Shown here: positions 29,056 through 39,298 of the stretch, in pieces
How the letters are laid out: each line of letters opens with the position of its first letter
How positions within the stretch are numbered: position 1 is the stretch's first letter
Assembly (NCBI GenBank): GCA_947447375.1
Contig: CANFJB010000003.1
Span: 1 to 64,000, forward strand
Length of the DNA stretch: 64,000 nt
DNA from: Bacteroidota bacterium
GTDB lineage: Bacteria > Bacteroidota > Bacteroidia > Flavobacteriales > Flavobacteriaceae
Direction: 5' to 3'
Position numbers and translations under genes: made by a program
The notes under the pieces: model-generated
Told to the model about the DNA's origin: nothing
Seen by the model: the letters and a program-made list of their open reading frames with translations, nothing else
The model's database searches: none

Positions 29056-29298
29056 ATGAAAACCCCTTTTAACAAATTTCTTTACATCGGATTTTTACTT
29101 TTAGGATTGTTCCAAGCATTTTATTCTAATGATTATATGCAGGCTACAGCCTCTTTAGGAATTGCATTGGCATTTGATCCATTTAATCCTGAACAAAAAT
29201 GGAACGATCGTCCAACTTGGCAAAAAACAATTTTGATAATTCACCTTGCTTTGGTAGTGGCACTGTTTGGTTTTGGGATTGGTATGAATGATAAATAA
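29056..29298 (+). CDS. Small two-helix membrane protein, copy 2
   Basis: 80 residues, matching copy 1 (21313-21555) at 69 of 80 positions by my count, with both hydrophobic helices and the NDRPTWQK centre conserved. The upstream TTAATTATTTTTGATAAAC is also shared. Family and function not recognised. Like copy 1, it follows a terminator with a short G-rich tRNA-tail-like segment. Confidence 0.8.
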   Translation: MKTPFNKFLYIGFLLLGLFQAFYSNDYMQATASLGIALAFDPFNPEQKWNDRPTWQKTILIIHLALVVALFGFGIGMNDK

Positions 29299-29507
29299 AT
29301 AGTAAAATTCCTGTTTAATTATTAACAACCCTTCCCGTTTATAATACATGAATTTCTTAAATTCATGCTGACGAACACTATGTAAAATCACAAAAACATA
29401 GTAAAAAAATATAGTATTAATTAAATATTAAGTCAAATAAATTGTTTTTTAATGAGATAATTTTAATATTCGTTAATTATTTAATTATCAATTTAACAAA
29501 TCCCTCA

Positions 29508-32500
29508 ATGTTAAAAAACAATTTATATAAAAAGAAAAATCAAGCATTTATAATTGCTTTAATAGTAATAGTTCAATTTTGTTTTGCAATTGACCCTATT
29601 GTTCTTCCGGTTAAATCTAGTAATAAAAAAACCAAGGACTTAGTAAAGCCAAAAGCGAAAATCATTGACGAACACGACCACGAGCGCGCCAATGTTGCCT
29701 ATCCATTAATGACTTCTGGAAATTGTGTGTCTGGAACGGTTAATAGATTCTCGGGTTCTTATCATTCGAATTTATATATCGGAAATAGCAATGGGTCAAA
29801 TGTACTATTAGGATGGGGACAAAACATGGCCTTATACACTACTGGAAGCGGAACTAATATTACCTCGCCATCAGAAGTTTTATCGTCAAGTTATGGTAAT
29901 GGAATTCCTTATGAGGTTAGATCTGCAAGCACAGGAGGGGCTGGAGGAGAAAGTGCATTAGCATTAAGAACTTCAAATAAATTATTTGTGTTTGGTACAA
30001 CTGCCAATTATCAAGCAATTACTTCAATATCTAACTTTGGAGGCACTTCTTTAATAGATTCAAATAGTGATGTGACTAGTAAATTGCCTAACGGCATAGC
30101 CATTACTGATATTTCTCAAATGGCAATTACAAATAATGCATTTGCATTAGTAACTAATACTGGGGAAGTTTGGATGCTTTCTAAAAACAAGAATTTAGTT
30201 GGAGAAAAATATAATTCTACCTCATCAACAAGTGTATTAATTGCAAATACAGGTTCTAAAACTTTCACAATTGAAACTGGTTTGCCCTGGGGGAATGGGG
30301 ATATTATGACATTATCAAGTACTGCCAATAGTACAAATAATATGACTCTAACTGTTACAGCCTATAATTCAAGCACTGGAGTAATAACAGCAACAGCTAC
30401 TGCTAAATCCGGTTCTGGAACTTTTACATCTTGGAATGCTACTCTTTCAAGCAGTAATAACATTTCAACTAAGTGGCATAAAGTAAAATTATCTGATGGA
30501 GTTACAGCTCTTTCAGGAGTAACTAAATTCTCATTGTCAAGTTCTGGGGCATTTGCATTAACATCGACAGGAAAAATATATTATTGGGGATATCCTGCTA
30601 ATGTAAATGGAATTATTAATACAACTACAAGTTATGACTATGCTTATGATATGTCAGCACAAATCCCTAGTGGCACCAATGTTAACGATTTAGTTTGTTT
30701 AGGAAAAACAGGAAGCACTCTTTTTTTATTATGTAGTAACAATAAAGTATATGGTTGTGGATTAAATACAAATGGAGTATTAGGTATTAATAATTCAACT
30801 TACACCACTAATCAAGTTACTTTCCAACCTGTAAAAGGTATTGACGGAACAACAGATTTATCAGACATTGTTCGTATAGACGGAGATACAGAAGCCGATA
30901 TTTTTACAATGGGTGCAATGACTAGCGATGGAAAAATTTATGGCTGGGGTGATGATCAAATGAGTATGCTTGGATATAATAGTGGGCATTCAAGTGCTGG
31001 AACAAGCTATCCCACACCAAAAACTGTTCAATTGTTTAGTTCAGGTACAGCTCCTACATCAGGATATGCGGATTTTTCAATTGCTGGACACTTTACAATT
31101 GCTTTTTATCATACAGAAACTGTTGGAGCTACACAAGGTGTGGATCAATATTGGTATTTAGGACATAATTCAGGATCTTCATTAGGAAAAGTAGTGAGTG
31201 GGACAAATATATATAATACAATAGCCGCATACCTTAATTCTTCAGCAGGTGTAACCTTTGATTGTTCAAATACTCAACCAACTATTACTGTAACAGGGAC
31301 TCTATCAGCATTTAATTCTTGTAACGGTTTGGCATCTCCAACACAAACTTTATCTGTTTCAGGCGCTAATTTATCTGATAATATTACCATTACTGCTCCA
31401 TCAGGATTTGAAGTTTCAACATCGTCTGGTAGTGGGTTTGGAACAACTGCAACTTTAACTCAATCAAGTAGTACTGTAAGCGCTACAACTGTTTATGTTA
31501 GAATAACCAGTTCTGCTTCAGGAACTCCTTCAGGGAATATTAGTTGTACTTCCACAGGTGCAACCACAGTTACGGTGGCGGTCTCTGGAACTGTAAATTC
31601 TTTACCAACAGTAACTTCAACAACTGGAGCATCAAGAACTGGAACTGGTATTTTAACTTTAACAGGTATTGCATCCACTAGTGCAACTTTAGATTGGTAT
31701 GCCAATTCAACAGGTGGTTCTGTATTATCAGGAGGAACTGGGACATTAAGTTTTATTACCCCTTCAATTTCAGTTACTACTAATTATTTTGCACAAGCAA
31801 GAAATACATCAACGGGTTGTGTTTCGTCAGCTAGAACTCTTACAACAGCAACTATAAATGGTTCCTTTGCTGCAGGTACAATCGGTTTTGATCAGTCAAT
31901 TTGTAACGGGGCAACCCCAAGTGGTTTTACTTCAGTTGCAGATGCTACCGGCGGAACAGGTTCTATTTCTTACCAATGGCAATCTTCAATCGATAATACT
32001 ACATTTAATAATATCTCTGGCGCTACATTAGCAACCTATACTCCTTTAACAGGAATAACACAAACTACCTATTATAGAAGAGCGGCATCTACTTCTACAG
32101 ATTCTGCAGTTTATTCATCAGTAATAACTATAACTGTAACTGCATTACCAACTGCTTCTTCACCTGTAGATAATAGCAGAACTGGTGCTGGTCCAGTAAT
32201 TATTAGTGCGACGGCATCTGCTGGAGCAACTTTAGATTGGTATGCAAATTCAACCGGTGGATCTGTTTTATCTGGAGGAAATGGAGTATTAACCTTTACT
32301 ACGCCTTCTATTTCAACAACTACAACCTATTTTGCACAAGCTAGAAATACTACTACTGGTTGTTTATCTTCAAGTAGAATTGCTGTTTTAGCTACAATCA
32401 ATGGTTCTTTTTCTGCAGGATCAATATCTGCAGATCAAACCATTTGTAGCGGATCTACTCCTTCTGGATTAACATCAGTTACAGATGCTAGTGGAGGGAC

Positions 32501-34865
32501 TGGAACAAGAACTTACCAATGGCAAGTTTCTACATCTTCATCTACTTCTGGTTTTAATGATATTTCTGGAGCTACATCTGCTACTTATAATCCCTCTTCA
32601 TTATCAACTACAACGTATTATAAAAGAGGGGTAACTACAATTACAGACAGAACTATTTATTCTAATGTAATTACTATTACAGTAAATCCGCTACCATCGA
32701 GTCCTACTGGAACAAATGGTTCAAGTTCTGGTACTGGAACTGTAGCAATTAGTGGTTCTGTTAATGCAGGCGAAACCATCGACTGGTATGCTAATTCAAC
32801 TGGTGGTAGTCCTCTCTCAGGAGGAACAGGAACTACTAGTTTTACAACACCTTCAATTTCATCAACTACAATTTATTATGCACAAGCAAGAAACACAAGT
32901 ACAGGTTGTGTTTCTGCCTCAAGAACAGCTGTAACCGCATCTATTTCTGCAAATGCAACACCTACAATAACAACTTCAGGAACGCTTAACGCTTTCACTT
33001 CGTGTTTAGGTTTTGTTTCGTCAGAACAAAGTTTTTCAGTTTCGGGAATAGATTTAGTTGCAGATATTGTGGTAACAGCTCCATCTGGATATGAATTATC
33101 ACTAACATCAGGCGGTTCGTTTACAAACGCTATAACTTTAACACAAACTTCTTCTACTGTTGGAGCTACAACCATATATGTACGATTAAAAAGTGATGCT
33201 ACCAGTGGTGCTTCTGGAAATATTTTTTGTTCTTCTACTAATGCTAGTTCAATAGATATTAGTACTGGAACTGCTACAATTGGCGCTACTAATTACGTTG
33301 TTTCTAACGCATTAAATTTTGACGGGAGTAATGATTATATTATTAATAATTTAGATGCAAATGGCCTCAATGTTTTTTCTATAGAAATGTATATAAAACC
33401 AAATAACAGTCAAAGTGGTGTTGGCCTATTTCAATGGGGGAATCAATTAGGCACCGGAATTCCGATGGTTCTTTTTCAACAAAGAGGGAATTCTTTGCAT
33501 GCATATGTAAATTCAGGTTATAATTTAAATACAACAATCCCAATTGGTAGTTGGAGCCATATTGCTTTGACTTATAACGGAACCCTATATAAACTATACC
33601 TTAATGGAGCCCTAGTTATGTCCTATACAGGATCGATTTCTTTCCAAAATACAGCAACTAATTTGTATTTTGGTAATGGTTATAACGGTTTTTGGAATGG
33701 AAGTATGGATGAAGTTCGTGTATGGAATTCCGAAAGAACGCAAGCGCAAATTCAAGAATTCATGAACTCTGAATTATCGGGCTCAGAAAGTGGATTATTA
33801 ACTTACTTTAATTTTAATCAAGGGACAGCCAACGCAAACAATACCTCAATTTCTTCTTTGACAGATAATTCAGGAAGTAATCACCCAGCAAGTTTTAATA
33901 ACATGATATTAAATGGCAATAGCTCAAATTTTGTTACAGGAGTAATTACCAATAATTCTATTTCTGCATTAGTTCAAAATATTTGTGTAAATGGTTCCGC
34001 TATCGCCCTTTCATCAAGCCTTAGTGGTCCCGGAATAACTTACCAATGGTATACTAATACTACATCTAGCAACACTGGAGGAACATTAATTGCCAATGCA
34101 AATTCTAGAAGTTATACTCCACCAACAAATGCTGTAGGAACTAATTATTATTATGTAGTAGTTACTAATGCCTTTGGCTGCGAATCTAGTAGCTCTGTAT
34201 CTGGCGCTGTAAATGTGAACGCAATTCCTACAATAGCATTATCAAGCAGCACAACTGATGTAAGCAATAATGTAAATAGTCAAAACACTTCTATTAGCTA
34301 TAGCGGGACCACTGGCAATCCTACAAACTATAGTATTACTTGGAATTCATCACCAATTAATAGTTTTGCTGCTATTTCAGATGCGAGTTTGATAAGCAGC
34401 CCTATTTCAATTGCAATTCCTGCTGGCGCCAATGTTGGAACTTATACAGGAACATTAACAGTTAAAAACGCATCTGATTGTACAAGTTCAAATAATAATT
34501 TCACATTGAAAATAAACAGTTCGGATAACATTCCTCCTACTATTACTCACCCGATTTCACAAACTATTTCGGACAATTGTTCTATTATGTTATCGGAAAA
34601 CACATCCTATGTTACAACTTACACAGCTAATGAAACAGTAACCTGGTCTATTACTGGAGGAATTGAATCAAGCTTATTTAACATAGATGCAACTACTGGG
34701 ATATTAACATTTAATTCTCCTTATCCTCAGTATGCAAATCCAACTGATTCAACCCCTACTAATAGTTACATTGTAGAAGTTACCGCTACAGATAACGGCG
34801 GAAATGCTACAAATCAATTATTAACCGTTAATATTAGTCCATTTTGCGGTAATTGGGGAAATTAA
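29508..34865 (+). CDS. Giant surface protein with RCC1-like, Ig-like and LamG domains
   Basis: 1785 residues from ATG 29508, chosen over an upstream ATG (29442) because it gives a normal signal peptide (MLKNNLYKKKNQAFIIALIV). RCC1-like beta-propeller repeats lie at about 70-560 (VLLGWGQNMALYTTG, KIYGWGDDQMSMLG). Ig-like and bacterial surface repeats follow at about 570-1260 (TLDWYANSTGGSVLSGG occurs three times in variants). A LamG/concanavalin-like domain is at about 1265-1470, then more Ig/cadherin-like repeats. No type A or type B T9SS sorting domain is seen: it ends NISPFCGNWGN. Secretion without a CTD would be unusual. Confidence 0.85.
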   Translation: MLKNNLYKKKNQAFIIALIVIVQFCFAIDPIVLPVKSSNKKTKDLVKPKAKIIDEHDHERANVAYPLMTSGNCVSGTVNRFSGSYHSNLYIGNSNGSNVLLGWGQNMALYTTGSGTNITSPSEVLSSSYGNGIPYEVRSASTGGAGGESALALRTSNKLFVFGTTANYQAITSISNFGGTSLIDSNSDVTSKLPNGIAITDISQMAITNNAFALVTNTGEVWMLSKNKNLVGEKYNSTSSTSVLIANTGSKTFTIETGLPWGNGDIMTLSSTANSTNNMTLTVTAYNSSTGVITATATAKSGSGTFTSWNATLSSSNNISTKWHKVKLSDGVTALSGVTKFSLSSSGAFALTSTGKIYYWGYPANVNGIINTTTSYDYAYDMSAQIPSGTNVNDLVCLGKTGSTLFLLCSNNKVYGCGLNTNGVLGINNSTYTTNQVTFQPVKGIDGTTDLSDIVRIDGDTEADIFTMGAMTSDGKIYGWGDDQMSMLGYNSGHSSAGTSYPTPKTVQLFSSGTAPTSGYADFSIAGHFTIAFYHTETVGATQGVDQYWYLGHNSGSSLGKVVSGTNIYNTIAAYLNSSAGVTFDCSNTQPTITVTGTLSAFNSCNGLASPTQTLSVSGANLSDNITITAPSGFEVSTSSGSGFGTTATLTQSSSTVSATTVYVRITSSASGTPSGNISCTSTGATTVTVAVSGTVNSLPTVTSTTGASRTGTGILTLTGIASTSATLDWYANSTGGSVLSGGTGTLSFITPSISVTTNYFAQARNTSTGCVSSARTLTTATINGSFAAGTIGFDQSICNGATPSGFTSVADATGGTGSISYQWQSSIDNTTFNNISGATLATYTPLTGITQTTYYRRAASTSTDSAVYSSVITITVTALPTASSPVDNSRTGAGPVIISATASAGATLDWYANSTGGSVLSGGNGVLTFTTPSISTTTTYFAQARNTTTGCLSSSRIAVLATINGSFSAGSISADQTICSGSTPSGLTSVTDASGGTGTRTYQWQVSTSSSTSGFNDISGATSATYNPSSLSTTTYYKRGVTTITDRTIYSNVITITVNPLPSSPTGTNGSSSGTGTVAISGSVNAGETIDWYANSTGGSPLSGGTGTTSFTTPSISSTTIYYAQARNTSTGCVSASRTAVTASISANATPTITTSGTLNAFTSCLGFVSSEQSFSVSGIDLVADIVVTAPSGYELSLTSGGSFTNAITLTQTSSTVGATTIYVRLKSDATSGASGNIFCSSTNASSIDISTGTATIGATNYVVSNALNFDGSNDYIINNLDANGLNVFSIEMYIKPNNSQSGVGLFQWGNQLGTGIPMVLFQQRGNSLHAYVNSGYNLNTTIPIGSWSHIALTYNGTLYKLYLNGALVMSYTGSISFQNTATNLYFGNGYNGFWNGSMDEVRVWNSERTQAQIQEFMNSELSGSESGLLTYFNFNQGTANANNTSISSLTDNSGSNHPASFNNMILNGNSSNFVTGVITNNSISALVQNICVNGSAIALSSSLSGPGITYQWYTNTTSSNTGGTLIANANSRSYTPPTNAVGTNYYYVVVTNAFGCESSSSVSGAVNVNAIPTIALSSSTTDVSNNVNSQNTSISYSGTTGNPTNYSITWNSSPINSFAAISDASLISSPISIAIPAGANVGTYTGTLTVKNASDCTSSNNNFTLKINSSDNIPPTITHPISQTISDNCSIMLSENTSYVTTYTANETVTWSITGGIESSLFNIDATTGILTFNSPYPQYANPTDSTPTNSYIVEVTATDNGGNATNQLLTVNISPFCGNWGN

Positions 34866-34884
34866 TTCTAGATTAAAATTTAAT

Positions 34885-34912
34885 AAAACTCAGGATATTT
34901 CCTGAGTTTTTT
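34885..34912 (+). terminator. Terminator after the giant surface protein gene
   Basis: Stem AAAACTCAGG / CCTGAGTTTT with loop ATATTT, followed by TTATG. Confidence 0.8.
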
Positions 34913-34956
34913 ATGAGAAGTGAATAAATTCTTTTGATTCTTTTATGGTAAAAAAC

Positions 34957-37728
34957 CTAAACTTTCTCCTCAAAAGGAATATTTTCATCTAAAATTTCAA
35001 CCAATAAAATAGTAATTTGCTCTAAATACTGATCGATTGTTTCTTTACTTATTATTGTATTAAGTTCTTTCCCTTCTTTAAATGTAAATGGTAAAAATCC
35101 AGATTTTAAATTCTTGAAGGAAATAATACCCGCTTCCATCGGTTGATCAATTGCCAATTCCTCACAAGCAAAAGCATAGGCTAATATTTGTATGATTTTC
35201 TCGTTGACAATGTCTTTAGTTAAATCTGTCCATGTGGATAATGTCACCGTTCCTTTATCAACTTTTCCGGTTTTATAATCAATAATTCTAAGAACCCCAT
35301 TTCGCAATTCAATTCTATCTACTGAACCTCCAATTTTAACCGGATATGGCAAACTTGGATGCTCAAATATTCTCTCAAATCGTTGTTCAAGTGTGATTAT
35401 TTTAACAGCATCGCCTGAAACGATAGATTCCAATTCCACTTTTAAGAAATTATATACATTGCGTTTTACCACTTCAAAGGTTAGTAAATTTTTACCTTTT
35501 TTGATTTCCCCCTCTTTATAAACATTTTTGAATTGGTTCAACACTTCTGAATCAATTTGCTTAATACAATTTAGAATATCACTTTCGGAAATAAATTTTC
35601 CTATAAAAGGTAAATAAAGAGCTTCCAAAGTTTCATGAATAATTATCCCTAATGTCTTTCCAGCAATATTCTCTTCCACTTCATCTACTCCGCCTATCGA
35701 TAAAATTTTGTCATAGTAAAATTGTATTGGATTCCGAATGTAACTCGTTAAAGCAGTAGGTGAAAATCCAGATTCAGCAATTTCTTTTAAACGTACCATC
35801 ACTGATTCTGATTTTGGAATAACCATTGGATGATTTGCTTTTTCAGGCACTACCGCATTATAAATTGAAGGATTTATATTATGGATATCTTTATCTTTAT
35901 ATTCAACTTGTAACTGTGTAATAAATCGGCTTTTTTCTCCAGCATCCATTCCATCACTTTCAGTATTATAAAGTAAGAACACGTTTTTTGCACGTTGTAA
36001 CAAATGATAAAAGTGATAGGTATAAATTGCGTCTTTCTCTTTGAAAGTAGGCAGTTCTAATTCTCGTTTAACATCATAAGGAATGAAAGAATTTTGCGAC
36101 TTTCCTGCTGGTAATTTACCTTCGTTCAAAGAAGTAATAATAACCGTTTCAAAGTCTAAAACACGACTTTCCAATACGCCCATAATTTGCAATCCTTTTA
36201 ATGGTTCTCCTTCAAATGAAACCTCAGCAAGATCAATTACTTGTTTGTAAATCGCGTAAAGCGTTTCAATAGTATTGATGTGATCGTATTTAGAATAATA
36301 ACTTATGAGTTTATTAATGACTTTAAAGATTGAAAAAACAAATGCTTTTGTGATTTTTTCCTCTTCATTATCATTACTTAAATTTCCTTTTATGGTTTGC
36401 AATAATTGTGAAATCCCTTCCAGTGCTTTTAAACTCCCTTCCTCCCATTTCCCAAATAATAAAAGGAATAAATTACTAGGATTAGGGTTTAACTCCATTA
36501 TTTTTTGATGCGTAATGAAGGTATAATTGAATTCAATTATAGTTTTTACTAATACATTTGTATTTGAGTAGGGTTCAATTAATGGGTGAGTTAATATTCC
36601 AAGTACGTCTTTATAATAAAATACATAGTTCTTGCCGTTTCGTGATAAAGCGGCCGTATGCATTTTAAATAACTTAGAAATTAATATTTGTGCAGGATTG
36701 TTCTTACTTGAAAAACCCATTGTAATATTAAGTGATCCAACACTTGACGGAAGGGAATAAAGCAATGGAATTAGCAGGTTTTCATCACCTAAAACTATTG
36801 CTACTTTTTCCAAAGAAATAGTTGGATCATTAGCAATTAAATCATCAATTATACCTCCGGCAATTTTTGCTTGACCAATAGATTTTGGTGTCCCAATAAT
36901 ATTGATGTTCTTTTTGTTTTTCAAAAAATCATCGGCAATCCATTCAAAGGGATTGGACTTATAATGGGACCATTTTTCTTTAAATCTTCGAATAAATAAT
37001 CCAGCATCATGATAAGGATCATTTAAAAATGCTTGGTCTATATCCCAATAAATTTTTGCTTGATTGGACGCTAATAAACTTTGAACAATTTTTTCTTCAG
37101 CAGCATTCAGGGCATTAAAGCCAGCAATAATATATTTTGTGTCTGGGACAGATTTAGAAAATGCACTTATTTTATTTACAGCTTCTCGATAAATTAATCC
37201 TTGATATCCAATTCCTTTTTTTAATAAATGATTGTAAAGCGTTTGGTAGTAATTAGGTAGTAATTTCCAAAAATCGATATAATTTTCTAATAATTTTGTT
37301 TTGTTTTCAACTTCAATCCCCCATTTTTTTATGTCTTCAATATCTTTTAAATAAGAAAGCACATGATTTGAATCTAATAAATATCGGTCTATTTCATTAA
37401 AATCTTGTAAAAGCATTTTTGCCCAATTGGCAAATAAATCGAATGATTGTTGGCTTTTTACATCGGTTAATTTTAAATACACCTCATAAAATTCGAATAC
37501 CAATTCTATTGAGTCGATAGATCTAATTGCTGAAATTTCCTGAATAAAATCCTCAATACTTATAATTTTAGGACAAATAATATTATTCTTGATTTGATTC
37601 TTTAAAGCTTCAATCAAAAATATTTTTGCTCTTTTATTCGGTAAGATCACAACAGTATTGGAAAGATTATCAGAATAATCTCTAATTATTACTTGAGCTA
37701 TTTTATCTAAAAAAGTTTCTTCTATCAT
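34957..37728 (-). CDS. addB: AddB-like PD-(D/E)XK nuclease / inactive helicase subunit
   Basis: 923 residues. The N-terminal region resembles the AddB/RecC-like inactive helicase (starts NTVVILPNKRAKIFLIEAL), with ESRVLDFETVIITSLNEGKLP in the middle. The C-terminal RecB-family nuclease domain (about 660-900) has HETLEALY, GGSVDRIEL and RIIDYKTGK, giving the Asp and Glu/Lys catalytic pattern. It is expected to pair with the AddA-like helicase at 40514-44188 for double-strand end resection and Chi-type recombination. The two genes run in the same direction but are separated by kbl and the OmpA-family gene. Confidence 0.8.
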   Translation of the reverse strand: MIEETFLDKIAQVIIRDYSDNLSNTVVILPNKRAKIFLIEALKNQIKNNIICPKIISIEDFIQEISAIRSIDSIELVFEFYEVYLKLTDVKSQQSFDLFANWAKMLLQDFNEIDRYLLDSNHVLSYLKDIEDIKKWGIEVENKTKLLENYIDFWKLLPNYYQTLYNHLLKKGIGYQGLIYREAVNKISAFSKSVPDTKYIIAGFNALNAAEEKIVQSLLASNQAKIYWDIDQAFLNDPYHDAGLFIRRFKEKWSHYKSNPFEWIADDFLKNKKNINIIGTPKSIGQAKIAGGIIDDLIANDPTISLEKVAIVLGDENLLIPLLYSLPSSVGSLNITMGFSSKNNPAQILISKLFKMHTAALSRNGKNYVFYYKDVLGILTHPLIEPYSNTNVLVKTIIEFNYTFITHQKIMELNPNPSNLFLLLFGKWEEGSLKALEGISQLLQTIKGNLSNDNEEEKITKAFVFSIFKVINKLISYYSKYDHINTIETLYAIYKQVIDLAEVSFEGEPLKGLQIMGVLESRVLDFETVIITSLNEGKLPAGKSQNSFIPYDVKRELELPTFKEKDAIYTYHFYHLLQRAKNVFLLYNTESDGMDAGEKSRFITQLQVEYKDKDIHNINPSIYNAVVPEKANHPMVIPKSESVMVRLKEIAESGFSPTALTSYIRNPIQFYYDKILSIGGVDEVEENIAGKTLGIIIHETLEALYLPFIGKFISESDILNCIKQIDSEVLNQFKNVYKEGEIKKGKNLLTFEVVKRNVYNFLKVELESIVSGDAVKIITLEQRFERIFEHPSLPYPVKIGGSVDRIELRNGVLRIIDYKTGKVDKGTVTLSTWTDLTKDIVNEKIIQILAYAFACEELAIDQPMEAGIISFKNLKSGFLPFTFKEGKELNTIISKETIDQYLEQITILLVEILDENIPFEEKV

Positions 37729-37740
37729 TCTATAAATATA

Positions 37741-37772
37741 AAAAAAACGCCCCGATAAATCGAGGCGTTTTT
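37741..37772. terminator. Bidirectional terminator, OmpA-family gene and addB
   Basis: Stem AAAAACGCC / GGCGTTTTT around CCGATAAATCGA. It lies just after the OmpA-family gene on the minus strand, with T-runs in both directions. Confidence 0.8.
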
Positions 37773-37790
37773 AAAAATATTATAAGTGAA

Positions 37791-39191
37791 TTATTTAACG
37801 TATTTCACTTCTACTCTTCTGTTACTAGCTCTTCCTTCTTCAGTGCTATTATCTCCAATTGGTTGAGTATCTCCAAAACCTTTAGAACTCAATCTATCTA
37901 CAGCTATTCCATTAGAAACTAAGTAATTTTTTACAGCAGCAGCTCTTTCATTTGAAAGCACCATGTTTGATGCTGGATTACCAATTATATCCGTATGACC
38001 TGAAATATTAAATTTAGCAGTTGGATTTTCTTTTAAAATTGCAGTAATAGAAACTAAAACTGGTAAAGTTTGTTTTTGGAAAGATGCTTTTCCAGTATTA
38101 AACAAGATTGTTTTTGCATATCCATCTAATGAATTCATAGCCGCTTGAGAAATTTCTGGACAACCATTGTTAGCAACAGTTCCTTTTTCAGTTGGACATT
38201 TATCATCTTTATCTAAAACTGAGTCTCCATCGGTATCTGGCCAAGGGCAACCTGCATTTTCTTTAGGTCCTTTAATATTTGGACATTTATCAGCTTTATC
38301 TGTAGTTCCGTCTCCGTCTGTATCAGGACATCCTTTTAACGCTTTTAAACCAGCAACTTCAGGACAATCATCATCTTTATCAGCAACTCCATCGCCGTCA
38401 GTATCAGGACAACCATTCATCGCAACAGTTCCTGCAGCCTCTGGACAAGCATCACTAGCATCTACAATTCCGTCACCGTCAGTATCAGGACAACCTTTGA
38501 ATTCTTTTAAACCAGCAACTTCTGGACAAGCATCATCTCTATCGTAAATTCCGTCGCCGTCAGTATCTTTTCCTCCAAATTTGAAGATTAGACCTGCAAA
38601 ATGTTGCATGTGAGACGGTACGTCTACACCTGGTATTCTAGCATCATCAAATGAATGTTTGTAAGTAGATTGAACTGAAAGACCTACTAATTCAGTCATC
38701 CAATAAGTTAATCCTAAACCAGCGTTCATTGTTCCTGAGCTAACAGTTCCTAAGAAAGTGTAACCTCCACCAACATGCGCAGATGGTTCAAATGACTTAG
38801 AACCAATCATTTTCATGAAGCTATATTTAATGTCTAAATCTACAGCATAATAATTTAAATCACCTGGATTTGTTACTACGTAATCACCAGATGCAGTTTT
38901 ATTATTTACAAATTTTGACATTTTGTTAATAGACCCAGAAAGTCCAAATGAAAAATTATCTCCAGCAAATTTTGTTAAATTTAAATAAGATAATGAAGGC
39001 AATACATTCCAGTTATCTTTTTTATTAAAATAGTTAGAGAATTGATCTTGGATGCTTGAAGCCGCACTAACTCTTGTGTCAACAGCATTTGTTCCAAAAG
39101 ATATAGCCCATGTGTTGTTTACGTCTTGAGCTTGAGATAATAATCCCACTAAAAGCACAACAGCCGTAATTAATTTGTTTAAATGTTTCAT
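37791..39191 (-). CDS. OmpA-family outer-membrane protein with thrombospondin type 3 repeats
   Basis: 466 residues from ATG 39191, which opens a normal signal peptide ([20 protein letters not shown], then AQ); the in-frame ATG at 39227 adds a non-signal leader. An N-terminal beta-barrel (about 20-205) is followed by five or six calcium-binding TSP3 repeats (DTDGDGIxDxxDxCPExxG, about 210-345). The C-terminal OmpA peptidoglycan-binding domain carries [15 protein letters not shown] and RRVEVKY. It probably links outer membrane to cell wall and is an abundant porin-like protein. It has a clear promoter. Confidence 0.93.
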   Translation of the reverse strand: MKHLNKLITAVVLLVGLLSQAQDVNNTWAISFGTNAVDTRVSAASSIQDQFSNYFNKKDNWNVLPSLSYLNLTKFAGDNFSFGLSGSINKMSKFVNNKTASGDYVVTNPGDLNYYAVDLDIKYSFMKMIGSKSFEPSAHVGGGYTFLGTVSSGTMNAGLGLTYWMTELVGLSVQSTYKHSFDDARIPGVDVPSHMQHFAGLIFKFGGKDTDGDGIYDRDDACPEVAGLKEFKGCPDTDGDGIVDASDACPEAAGTVAMNGCPDTDGDGVADKDDDCPEVAGLKALKGCPDTDGDGTTDKADKCPNIKGPKENAGCPWPDTDGDSVLDKDDKCPTEKGTVANNGCPEISQAAMNSLDGYAKTILFNTGKASFQKQTLPVLVSITAILKENPTAKFNISGHTDIIGNPASNMVLSNERAAAVKNYLVSNGIAVDRLSSKGFGDTQPIGDNSTEEGRASNRRVEVKYVK

Positions 39192-39224
39192 ATTTGTTTG
39201 TTTTAATTTTGAATGAATCTTTCG

Positions 39225-39254
39225 CAAAAGTAATATCTTATTATTTAACTACAA
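39225..39254 (-). promoter_or_regulatory. Promoter of the OmpA-family gene
   Basis: On the minus strand, TTG (39254-39252), 19 bases, TACTTTTG (39232-39225). A perfect match to the Flavobacterium consensus, about 34 bases from the start codon. Confidence 0.75.
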
Positions 39255-39298
39255 AGAGTTTTGTTAAAAATCTGATTAAAAGGGCATTATTTGTTAAT

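Noticed and set aside
32876-33175. Minus-strand open frame of 99 codons in the giant surface protein gene
   Set aside because: Antisense of repetitive coding sequence; no support as a gene.
38167-38547. Open frame of 126 codons on the plus strand opposite the OmpA-family gene
   Set aside because: It is a by-product of the TSP3 repeats read in antisense (Ser/Pro-rich repetition).
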